Positions 1 through 5,718 of a DNA stretch of 6,197 nucleotides are shown here, one piece after another. The notes under the pieces are model-generated. The model made no database searches, was not told the origin of the DNA, and saw nothing but the letters and a program-made list of their open reading frames with translations. Origin of the DNA: Competibacteraceae bacterium UBA2792 (GTDB taxonomy: Bacteria > Pseudomonadota > Gammaproteobacteria > Competibacterales > Competibacteraceae); contig DEHU01000005.1 in NCBI GenBank assembly GCA_002352125.1, positions 1 to 6,197 of the forward strand. The letters run 5' to 3'. Within the stretch, counting starts at the first letter, position 1; each line of letters begins with the position of its first letter. Both the position numbers and the translations under genes were made by a program.

Positions 1-615
1 CGGCGCTATCTGGCGGCGCTGGGCGCCGAGCTGGTACTCACCCCGAAAGAAAAAGGGATGCCGGGCGCCATCGAGAAAGCCCAAGAGCTGGTCAAGGAAA
101 CACCGAATGCCTGGATGCCGCAGCAGTTCGAGAATCCCGCCAACGTCGAAATTCATCGCCGCACCACGGCCCAGGAAATTCTTAACGATTTCCCCGAGGG
201 GCTGGATTATCTGATCACCGGCGTCGGCACCGGCGGCCACATCACCGGCTGCGCCGAGGTGCTGAAAGAGAAGTTCCCGAGCCTCAAGGTATTTGCGGTC
301 GAGCCCACCGCCTCGCCGGTGCTGAGCGGCGGTCAGCGCGGCCCGCACCCGATCCAGGGCATCGGTGCCGGTTTCGTGCCGACGGTGCTGAACACCGGCA
401 TTCTGGACGGCATCATCCAGGTTGCCCACGAAAACGCATTCAAGTACGCCGTGCGCTGCGTCAAGGAAGAAGGCATCTTCATCGGCATTTCCTCCGGCGC
501 CTCGCTGGCCGCCATCGCCCAGAAATTGCCGGAAATCCCCGACGGTAGCCGGATTCTGACCTTTTGCTACGACACCGGCGAACGCTACTTGTCCGTGGGC
601 GGCCTGTTCGATTGA
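1..615 (+). CDS. cysK: Cysteine synthase (O-acetylserine sulfhydrylase), 5'-truncated by window edge
   Basis: PLP-dependent enzyme that makes L-cysteine from O-acetyl-L-serine and sulfide in the cytoplasm, the last step of sulfate assimilation. The reading frame is open from base 1, giving 204 residues of a protein usually about 310-330 long, so the N-terminal third with the PLP lysine lies outside the window. Visible family marks: the GMPGAIEKA segment (fragment residues about 19-27), the PLP-phosphate loop GTGGH (76-80) followed by [15 protein letters not shown], the [14 protein letters not shown] block typical of CysK, and the GISSGAS motif near the C-terminus, ending with GERYLS. These favour cysteine synthase over cystathionine beta-synthase or threonine synthase, although CysK versus CysM cannot be fully settled without the missing part. 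The next gene converges on it from the other strand, so cysK ends its transcription unit here. Confidence 0.93.
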   Translation, partial: RRYLAALGAELVLTPKEKGMPGAIEKAQELVKETPNAWMPQQFENPANVEIHRRTTAQEILNDFPEGLDYLITGVGTGGHITGCAEVLKEKFPSLKVFAVEPTASPVLSGGQRGPHPIQGIGAGFVPTVLNTGILDGIIQVAHENAFKYAVRCVKEEGIFIGISSGASLAAIAQKLPEIPDGSRILTFCYDTGERYLSVGGLFD

Positions 616-636
616 GGCCACTTCGCGCGACGGGAA

Positions 637-668
637 CCCTCGCTCCAATCCTCTCCCCGCGGGAGAGG
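637..668. repeat. Intergenic hairpin resembling a dispersed CCTCTCCC/GGGAGAGG repeat
   Basis: A perfect 8-bp stem (CCTCTCCC at 650-657, GGGAGAGG at 661-668) closes a 3-base loop between two convergent genes. The flank at 637-649 (CCCTCGCTCCAAT) matches the layout of a repeat seen between genes in many proteobacteria, in which a CCCTCACCC-like lead is followed by CCTCTCCC and its inverse. No T-run follows the stem on either strand, so it is not a textbook Rho-independent terminator. It could still stop or stabilise both converging transcripts. Confidence 0.6.
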
Positions 669-673
669 AGACA

Positions 674-1165
674 TTACGTCTTGGCCAGATGGGCGCGGAT
701 AAATTCGTATTCCGCCCGAACGGCTTTCTCCGCGTCGCCGCCCACGAAATCGGCCAATTTCCCGCCCACCAGCGGAATGCCGCATCTGACTTCCAGCCGC
801 ACCTCGTTGACGCAGCCATCGTCTCGAACGGACAACGCCATATCGCCGCTCATGCCGACCGGCACACCGGCAACTTCGATTTTGAACTTGCAACGATAAG
901 GACCGCCAGGCTGCCCTTCCCATTCCTCGCTTTGCACGATGGTGTTCCAAGGGTTGAGGAAGGTCTTCAGCAGCGACGGCACGTCGGCTGGCACTTCCCG
1001 CTTGGTCTTGACGGTATAGCGGCCGGCGCGACCGGCGCACTCCAAGATTTCGACGTTGCGGGCACCGATTCCGGCGTACTTGGCTTTCATGAATTCGGGA
1101 TCGTGGAATAAACCGAAGACGGTATCCACGTCTTTGGCATACTGATGCACGGCTTTAATTTTCAT
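674..1165 (-). CDS. DUF2505 family protein (SRPBCC/START-like fold)
   Basis: A 163-residue cytoplasmic-looking protein with no signal peptide or membrane segment. The N-terminus (MKIKAVHQY, then VFGLFHDPEFMKAKYAGIGARNVEI) is the typical opening of DUF2505, a family of the SRPBCC hydrophobic-ligand-binding superfamily; the rest alternates strand-like stretches and ends in a long helix (about residues 140-160), as expected for that fold. Its ligand and role are unknown. The frame stays open upstream to about 1342, but that part lies antisense over the deiminase gene and lacks family character. The ATG at 1165, preceded by a weak GGGTAGAG, is therefore the best start. It diverges from the deiminase gene over 37 bp and converges on cysK. 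A shared function with either neighbour is not evident. Confidence 0.85.
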   Translation of the reverse strand: MKIKAVHQYAKDVDTVFGLFHDPEFMKAKYAGIGARNVEILECAGRAGRYTVKTKREVPADVPSLLKTFLNPWNTIVQSEEWEGQPGGPYRCKFKIEVAGVPVGMSGDMALSVRDDGCVNEVRLEVRCGIPLVGGKLADFVGGDAEKAVRAEYEFIRAHLAKT

Positions 1166-1189
1166 GCGCTCTACCCGGTTTTGGTGAAT

Positions 1190-1194
1190 GGGGA
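1190..1194 (+). promoter_or_regulatory. Ribosome binding site deciding the deiminase start
   Basis: GGGGA lies 8 bases before the ATG at 1203. The other in-frame ATG, at 1188, overlaps this site and has only a poor GGTG close upstream, so the 1203 start is preferred. Confidence 0.55.
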
Positions 1195-1202
1195 ATCGTT
1201 TT

Positions 1203-2261
1203 ATGTCGCGAACTGCAACCTTCCTGCCCGCCGAATGGGCGCCGCAAGATGCCATCCTCCTCACTTGGCCGCACGCCGATAGCGACTGGCGGCCCTGGCT
1301 GGATCGAGTCGATCGGACGTTCGTTGCGCTGGCCGCCGCCATTGGCCACTACGAAGCGGTGGTTATCGGCTGTCGCGATCCCAAGCATAGCCAGCATGTG
1401 CGCCATCTGCTGGCCGCTGCCGACATCAACATGCAGCGCTGCCGGCTCCACGTCGTCCTATCGAACGATGTCTGGGCGCGCGACCACGGCCCGATCACGG
1501 TTTACCGAAACGGCCGGCCGGTACTGCTGGATTTCCGCTTCAACGGCTGGGGCGGCAAGTTCGCTTGCGAACTCGACAACCGGATCACCGCGCACCTGCA
1601 CGAATCGGGCGCGTTCGGCACCACCCCCTTGGAGCCGGTGGATTTGATTCTGGAAGGCGGCAGCATCGAAACCGACGGCCAAGGCACGCTGTTGACCACC
1701 GCCGACTGCCTGCTGAACCCCAACCGCAACGGGCTGGATCGAGCGGCCCTGGAGCGGCGGCTCAGCGAAACGCTGGGGTTCGCCCGCTTCCTGTGGCTGC
1801 GGCATGGACATTTGGCCGGCGATGATACCGACAGCCACATCGATACGCTGGCCCGTTTTTGCGATGTGCGCACGATTGCCTATCAGGGTTGCACCGATCC
1901 CGACGATCCGCACCACGAGCCGTTGCGGGCGATGGCCGAAGAACTGCGCGCGTTCCGCACGGCGGAAGGCGAACCGTACCGGCTGGTCGAGTTGCCGCTA
2001 CCCGGCGCTCGGTGCGACGAAAACGGTAACCGGCTGCCGGCCGGCTACGCCAATTTCCTGATCCTGAACGGTGCGGTGCTGGTGCCGACTTACGACGATC
2101 CGCTGGACGCGGTGGCACTGGCGCGGTTGCGGGACTGTTTTCCGGATCGCGAAGTGATTGGCCTACCATGCACCACCTTGATCTGTCAAGGCGGTAGCCT
2201 GCACTGCACGACCATGCAATTGCCGGCGGGTACCGTAAGGTTCGCCGCTAATCGGCCATGA
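1203..2261 (+). CDS. Agmatine deiminase family protein (PAD_porph, guanidino-group-modifying superfamily)
   Basis: A 352-residue cytoplasmic enzyme of the family that hydrolyses agmatine to N-carbamoylputrescine and ammonia, a step toward putrescine; some relatives act on peptidyl-arginine. Family marks in order: FLPAEWAPQDAILLTWPH (7-24), which stacks against the substrate; WARDHGPI (91-98) with the conserved Arg-Asp; FRFNGWGGK (111-119); LEGGSIETDGQGTLLTT (150-166); DTDSHID (208-214) with the catalytic His at about 212; and GGSLHCTTMQLP near the end with the nucleophilic Cys at about 335. Length and all key residues agree with an active enzyme, and no signal peptide is visible, which favours agmatine over secreted protein substrates. 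The His in RDHGP replaces the Thr or similar residue of many proven agmatine deiminases, so substrate is inferred. No N-carbamoylputrescine amidase (aguB) gene is next to it. Its last 14 bases overlap the end of hemW on the other strand. Confidence 0.9.
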   Translation: MSRTATFLPAEWAPQDAILLTWPHADSDWRPWLDRVDRTFVALAAAIGHYEAVVIGCRDPKHSQHVRHLLAAADINMQRCRLHVVLSNDVWARDHGPITVYRNGRPVLLDFRFNGWGGKFACELDNRITAHLHESGAFGTTPLEPVDLILEGGSIETDGQGTLLTTADCLLNPNRNGLDRAALERRLSETLGFARFLWLRHGHLAGDDTDSHIDTLARFCDVRTIAYQGCTDPDDPHHEPLRAMAEELRAFRTAEGEPYRLVELPLPGARCDENGNRLPAGYANFLILNGAVLVPTYDDPLDAVALARLRDCFPDREVIGLPCTTLICQGGSLHCTTMQLPAGTVRFAANRP

Positions 2262-3405
2262 ACCCTTGCAATACGTCGTTCAAAAACCGCAGGCCCCGCT
2301 CGGTCGGCTGCAATCGCGCCGGGTCGGTTTCCAGCAAGCCGCGCTCCCGCGCTCGACTCAGCGCCGGCTCCAGCGCAGCCAGCGGCAAACCGGTACGCTG
2401 GCCGAACAGCGCGGCTGGTACGCCTTCGACCAGGCGCAGCGCGTTCATCAGGAACTCCACCGGCAGATCGGTTTTTCGAATCGGCTCGTCGCCGCCGATG
2501 CCGGCCGGCGTTCCGGCGTGCGCCAGATAATCGCGCGGATGCTTGCGCTTCCAGAGCCGGCGAATTTGGCCGGTGGCCGGATCGGTCAGCTTGCCGTGCG
2601 CGCCGGCGCCGATGCCGAGATAATCGCCAAATTCCCAGTAGTTCAGGTTGTGGCGGCAACGGCCACCCTCGCGGGCGTAGGCCGACACCTCGTAGCGCCG
2701 GTAGCCGTGCCGAGCCAGTTCCGCTTCGGCATCCTGCTGGATGGCGTCGGCCGCCTCGTCGTTCGGCAAGACCGGCGGCGATCGATGAAACCGGGTGTTG
2801 GGTTCGATGGCGAGCTGGTAATACGAAAGATGCGCCGGCTGGAGAGCGAGGGCGGCAGCGATATCGGTCAGCGCCCCTTCGACGGTTTGCGCCGGCAAAC
2901 CGAACATCAAATCCAGATTGAAATTCTCTAGCCCCGCAGCATGAGCCGCTTCGGCCGCGGCAATCGCGTCATGGCGGTCGTGAATCCTGCCCAACCGCTG
3001 CAATTGGTCGTCATCGAAGCTCTGCACCCCGATGGACAGCCGGTTGATGCCGGCTTCCCGGAATTCGGCGAACCTGCCTCGTTCCACCGTGCCCGGATTC
3101 GCTTCCAAGGTGGTCTCCAAATCTGGCCGCAGCGGTAATCGAGCACGCAGGCCCGATAGCAACCGCTCCAATGCCTCGACCGAAAACAGGCTGGGCGTGC
3201 CACCACCCAAAAATACGCTATCGATGCGCCGTCCCCACGCTCGGGGTAAATCTTGTTCCAGATCGGCCAGCAGCGCGTCCACGTAAGCCCGTTCCGGTAT
3301 TAACCCACGCGCTTCGTAGGAATTGAAGTCGCAATAAGGGCACTTGCGGACGCACCACGGCAAGTGGACATACAAGGTCAACGGAACAAGTTCGACGCTC
3401 GCCAA
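2248..3405 (-). CDS. hemW: HemW, radical SAM heme chaperone (formerly called oxygen-independent coproporphyrinogen oxidase-like)
   Basis: HemW binds heme and hands it to client hemoproteins, and carries a 4Fe-4S cluster with S-adenosylmethionine. The cluster motif CVRKCPYC (Cys 18, 22, 25) is followed by Asp-Phe. True HemN coproporphyrinogen dehydrogenases have a further Cys there, so this is HemW. Next come GGGTPS (67-72), EANPGT, RLSIGVQSF, NLDLMFGLP and the HNLNYWEFGDYLGIGAGAHGK block, then the HemW C-terminal helical domain. The start is uncertain. There is no in-frame ATG; the frame is open to 3525 with TTG at 3498 and 3474, GTG at 3465 and TTG at 3405. The 3405 start gives 385 residues and aligns with the E. 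coli N-terminus (378 residues), and the codons upstream (AGA, AGG, CTA, GGA) look non-coding. The GTG at 3465 has a GGAGAG about 11 bases upstream and is the main alternative (405 residues). Confidence 0.93.
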   Translation of the reverse strand: MASVELVPLTLYVHLPWCVRKCPYCDFNSYEARGLIPERAYVDALLADLEQDLPRAWGRRIDSVFLGGGTPSLFSVEALERLLSGLRARLPLRPDLETTLEANPGTVERGRFAEFREAGINRLSIGVQSFDDDQLQRLGRIHDRHDAIAAAEAAHAAGLENFNLDLMFGLPAQTVEGALTDIAAALALQPAHLSYYQLAIEPNTRFHRSPPVLPNDEAADAIQQDAEAELARHGYRRYEVSAYAREGGRCRHNLNYWEFGDYLGIGAGAHGKLTDPATGQIRRLWKRKHPRDYLAHAGTPAGIGGDEPIRKTDLPVEFLMNALRLVEGVPAALFGQRTGLPLAALEPALSRARERGLLETDPARLQPTERGLRFLNDVLQGFMAD

Positions 3406-3504
3406 TTCGCGTTTCGATAGTCTCTCGAATCGAGCGGCTTCGGCTCCAATCTGGCTCGATGGCACCCTAGTCAATTCTCTCCAGCGAAACAATAACAAAG
3501 CGGT

Positions 3505-3534
3505 ATGAGACTTGCTTGAACCACATCATAAAAT
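3505..3534 (+). promoter_or_regulatory. Putative sigma70 promoter for the 3663-4175 gene
   Basis: A -35-like ATGAGA (3505-3510, 4 of 6 matches to TTGACA) is followed after 18 bases by a -10-like TAAAAT (3529-3534, 5 of 6). Transcription would begin near 3541 and leave a leader of about 120 bases. This is a visual match only; the -10 element is shared with a possible promoter on the other strand. Confidence 0.3.
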
Positions 3535-3556
3535 GCCGTTCGAGCATTTATGTCGT
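3528..3556 (-). promoter_or_regulatory. Putative sigma70 promoter for hemW
   Basis: Read on the minus strand, ACGACA (3556-3551, 4 of 6) is followed after 17 bases by TTTTAT (3533-3528, 4 of 6). Transcription would begin near 3521, upstream of every candidate hemW start. Both elements are mediocre, so this is a candidate only. Confidence 0.25.
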
Positions 3557-3599
3557 TCTTTTGTTTCTTCGTAACCAATGACGCGGGAAACCAAAGAAC
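3555..3599. repeat. Long imperfect inverted repeat in the leader of the 3663-4175 gene
   Basis: The arms are GTTCTTTTGTTTC (3555-3567) and GAAACCAAAGAAC (3587-3599). They pair over 13 positions with one mismatch and enclose a 19-base loop. Two G-T pairs could extend the stem inward in RNA. No T-run follows on either strand, so a terminator is unlikely. An RNA hairpin in the leader or a DNA-protein binding site are the main possibilities. Confidence 0.6.
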
Positions 3600-3648
3600 C
3601 TCGTCCGTATCCCGGTCATCCGGCTGCGGCGACATCGAAAAATACCGA

Positions 3649-3655
3649 AGGAGGT
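3649..3655 (+). promoter_or_regulatory. Very strong ribosome binding site for the 3663-4175 gene
   Basis: AGGAGGT is nearly the full anti-16S complement. The AGGAGG core ends 8 bases before the ATG at 3663. It is the strongest such site in the window and fixes the start of an otherwise uncharacterised gene. Confidence 0.85.
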
Positions 3656-3662
3656 AGCAGAT

Positions 3663-4175
3663 ATGTACTTGAACCAAATACCGATCAAAACCATTAAGGG
3701 TTTGCAGGAAATCGAGAATCGAACTTTCCAGGTACCGGCCGAACTCCGCCGGATACTGATCATGGTAGACAGCCATTCCACGGTCGCCCAACTCATCAAG
3801 AAGCTGGTGGGATTCGGGGAAATCGAGATGCTGTTGACGCAGTTGGAAGTCGGCGGCTTCATCGCACCGCGCCCGGATTCCGCCCCAACAACGGAGAACT
3901 CCCGGCGACCGGACGCCGTCTCCAGCGACCACCACCCCGAATTCAACTTGGCAAAAGCCAAGGGATTTGCTCGCCACATTCTGCTCGGTGCCATGGGGCC
4001 AACCGCCGAGCGTCGCATCAACCGCGTCGAAGCGACCACCACCCCCGAGGAATTGCGCGTCGAGCTCGACGCCATCCACGATATGCTGCCCAAGGTACTT
4101 TCCAAACGGCAAGCCGAGCAGGCTTGGCGCCAGTTGGAACCCATCATGGTCTCGCTCAATTCGCCGCCGCCATAG
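3663..4175 (+). CDS. Uncharacterised two-domain protein with winged-helix-like N-terminal segment
   Basis: A 170-residue protein with no signal peptide, membrane segment or metal-binding cluster. I recognise the layout but not a named gene. Residues 8-67 ([17 protein letters not shown], then [18 protein letters not shown] and a terminal LEVGGFI) resemble the short winged-helix-like modules in proteobacterial hypothetical proteins, where a KG-EI-R lead is followed by an LR-LL-hVDG-TV-EL helix pair. Residues 68-94 are a polar, Pro/Ser-rich linker. Residues 95-164 form a predicted helical domain with a [15 protein letters not shown] segment, also found in such proteins. A regulatory or protein-docking role is plausible but unproven. 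That it is translated is supported by the very strong ribosome binding site and a well-formed protein pattern. It lies between rdgB and hemW on the opposite strand, and its last 20 bases overlap the end of rdgB. Confidence 0.8.
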   Translation: MYLNQIPIKTIKGLQEIENRTFQVPAELRRILIMVDSHSTVAQLIKKLVGFGEIEMLLTQLEVGGFIAPRPDSAPTTENSRRPDAVSSDHHPEFNLAKAKGFARHILLGAMGPTAERRINRVEATTTPEELRVELDAIHDMLPKVLSKRQAEQAWRQLEPIMVSLNSPPP

Positions 4176-4785
4176 CCGCCATCCAGAAACCCGGCGATCG
4201 AGACAACTGCTGGCACAGCAACGCCAACGCTTGGCCGCGATGGCTAAGCCGGTTCTTGGTGTCCGGATCCAGTTCGGCAGCGGTCCGGTTCTCGGCCGGC
4301 ACAAAGAAAACCGGATCGTAACCGAAGCCGCCCGTGCCGCGCGGTTCGGTCAAGATGACGCCCTCCCAACTCCCCTGGCAAACCAGCGGCGTCGAATCGG
4401 CGGGATGGCGCAGCAACGCCAGCGCGCAAACGAACCGGGCGGTGCGTTGTGCCATTGGTACGCCTTCCAATTCGGCCAACAACTTATCGATGTTGGCCCG
4501 GTCGCTGGCGCCGGAACCGGCGTAACGGGCCGAACGAATGCCCGGCGCCCCGCCGATCGCGTCCACCGCCAGTCCGGAATCGTCGGCCAACGCTGGCAAT
4601 CCGGTATACAGCGCTGCATTGCGCGCTTTGAGCAGGGCATTCTCGACGAAGGTCGATCCGGTTTCTTCCGCTTCCGGCACGCTAAAAACCGACTGCGGCA
4701 AGATGTCCAGACCGAACCCCGCAAGAACGGCCTGAAATTCCCGCACCTTACCGGGATTACCGGTCGCCAGAACCACTTTGCGCAC
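4156..4785 (-). CDS. rdgB: RdgB/HAM1 family XTP/dITP (non-canonical purine NTP) pyrophosphatase
   Basis: House-cleaning enzyme that hydrolyses dITP, ITP and XTP to the monophosphate and pyrophosphate, keeping deaminated purines out of DNA and RNA. The 209 residues compare with 197 in E. coli. Visible motifs: LATGNPGK (6-13), nucleotide binding; [13 protein letters not shown] (46-58); [24 protein letters not shown] (67-90) with the catalytic Asp at 69; [11 protein letters not shown] (153-163); and SHRGQAL (181-187). The start is GTG at 4785, with GAGAGG at 4797-4792 six bases upstream; the frame is open far beyond this, but there it only shadows rph in another frame. It follows rph after 35 bases on the same strand and is probably co-transcribed with it. 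The C-terminal tail WMAAMAAAN is slightly longer than usual and is the part that overlaps the convergent gene. Confidence 0.95.
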   Translation of the reverse strand: MRKVVLATGNPGKVREFQAVLAGFGLDILPQSVFSVPEAEETGSTFVENALLKARNAALYTGLPALADDSGLAVDAIGGAPGIRSARYAGSGASDRANIDKLLAELEGVPMAQRTARFVCALALLRHPADSTPLVCQGSWEGVILTEPRGTGGFGYDPVFFVPAENRTAAELDPDTKNRLSHRGQALALLCQQLSRSPGFWMAAMAAAN

Positions 4786-4820
4786 GGTTGGCCTCTCGTT
4801 TTCGCGCGTCGCGACCGAAT

Positions 4821-5543
4821 TCAAACCGGCAAACCCAGCGATTGCCGCTGCTTGCTCAGCAGTTGATCGATGCCGGTCCGCGCCAGATCCAGCATCGCCT
4901 GCAATTCCTCCAAGCGGAAGGCGTGGCCCTCGGCGGTACCCTGAATTTCCACAAACGCACCGGCGTCGTTCATCACCACGTTCATGTCGGTTTCCGCCTC
5001 GGAATCTTCGGCGTAATCCAAATCCAGCACCGGCACGCCTTGGTAGATACCGACCGATACCGAAGCGACCTGCCCGTGCAGCGGATTTCTCTTGACCTGC
5101 TTTCTGCCGATGAGATAGCGCACGGCGTCGGCCAGCGCCACGAAACCGCCGGTGATGGCGGCGGTACGGGTGCCGCCATCGGCCTGGATCACGTCGCAAT
5201 CCAGGGTGATGGTGCGCTCGCCCAAGGCCTCCAAGTCCATCACTGACCGCAGTGCTCGACCGATCAATCGCTGGATTTCCATGGTCCGCCCATCCTGCCG
5301 GCCCCGGCTGGCCTCGCGCTGCATCCGGGTGTTGGTAGCGCGCGGCAACATGCCGTACTCGGCCGTCACCCAACCCCGTCCCTTGCCCTTTAGAAACGGC
5401 GGCACGCGCTCCTCGACGCTGGCGGTACAAATTACCCGGGTATCCCCGAACTCCACTAGCACCGCGCCTTCGGCATGCTTGGTGAATTGCCGGATGATCC
5501 GGATCGGGCGCAGTTCGTCGGTGGCACGGGTACTGGGACGCAT
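4821..5543 (-). CDS. rph: Ribonuclease PH (tRNA nucleotidyltransferase)
   Basis: Phosphorolytic 3'-to-5' exoribonuclease that trims the 3' ends of tRNA precursors and other RNAs, releasing nucleoside diphosphates; it works as a hexamer in the cytoplasm. The 240 residues match the full-length family (238 in E. coli). Visible: [20 protein letters not shown] (22-41), [17 protein letters not shown] (54-70), [15 protein letters not shown] (85-99) with the phosphate-binding Arg at 86, [13 protein letters not shown] with the phosphate-site Gly-Thr-Arg (124-126), and [18 protein letters not shown]. The C-terminus is intact, unlike the frameshifted rph-1 allele of E. coli K-12. The ATG at 5543 has AGGAA 8 bases upstream and a good promoter 43-70 bases upstream. 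It leads the rph-rdgB unit and is divergent from yicC. Confidence 0.97.
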   Translation of the reverse strand: MRPSTRATDELRPIRIIRQFTKHAEGAVLVEFGDTRVICTASVEERVPPFLKGKGRGWVTAEYGMLPRATNTRMQREASRGRQDGRTMEIQRLIGRALRSVMDLEALGERTITLDCDVIQADGGTRTAAITGGFVALADAVRYLIGRKQVKRNPLHGQVASVSVGIYQGVPVLDLDYAEDSEAETDMNVVMNDAGAFVEIQGTAEGHAFRLEELQAMLDLARTGIDQLLSKQRQSLGLPV

Positions 5544-5585
5544 GGACGGTTTTCCTGAGGTTCAAAGGGATTCGAGGTGGCGAGC

Positions 5586-5613
5586 ACTATAGCAGAATCG
5601 ACCGATCTGGCAG
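5586..5613 (-). promoter_or_regulatory. Sigma70 promoter with extended -10 for rph-rdgB
   Basis: On the minus strand, CTGCCA (5613-5608, 4 of 6 to TTGACA) is followed after 16 bases by TATAGT (5591-5586, 5 of 6). The -10 is preceded by TG and one base, the extended -10 form. Transcription would start near 5579, leaving a leader of about 36 bases before the rph ATG. This is the best promoter match seen in the window. Confidence 0.6.
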
Positions 5614-5718
5614 GATGGGAGGCTCGGCTGGGCGTTTTAGCAACGAAAATTTGATGCGACCGCGCCAATCCGGCTAATTCGACCTAAGATAAAAAAATCA
5701 CTCAAGCGAGGTTAGCCC

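Noticed and set aside
650..668. Classical Rho-independent terminator for cysK
   Set aside because: The stem is good, but neither strand has a T-run after it, so it is listed as a repeat/hairpin rather than a terminator.
1134..1159. Promoter for the deiminase gene with TTGGCA and TTTAAT
   Set aside because: Both hexamers are good, but the spacer is only 14 bases, outside the functional range for sigma70.
1458..1916. 152-codon minus-strand frame inside the deiminase gene
   Set aside because: Antisense shadow of a well-conserved enzyme; no start signal or motif.
2266..2931. 221-codon plus-strand open frame inside hemW
   Set aside because: It is the complement of a strongly conserved hemW coding region and shows only shadow composition typical of GC-rich DNA.
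3471..4304. 277- and 222-codon minus-strand open frames over the unknown gene
   Set aside because: They are antisense to a gene with a very strong ribosome binding site, have no ribosome binding site of their own and no recognisable protein pattern, and run into rdgB in a wrong frame.
4786..5565. Upstream part of a continuous 469-codon minus-strand open frame that ends as rdgB
   Set aside because: This stretch is the out-of-frame shadow of rph on the same strand. It shows Arg/Gly/Ala-rich nonsense with no domain, while the in-phase rph frame is a perfect family match. A fusion protein is not supported.
5651..5679. Promoter for yicC with TTGATG and CTAATT spaced by 17 bases
   Set aside because: The -35-like element is fair but the -10-like element matches poorly. 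TAAGAT at 5685-5690 is a better -10 but lacks a -35. Not strong enough to list.
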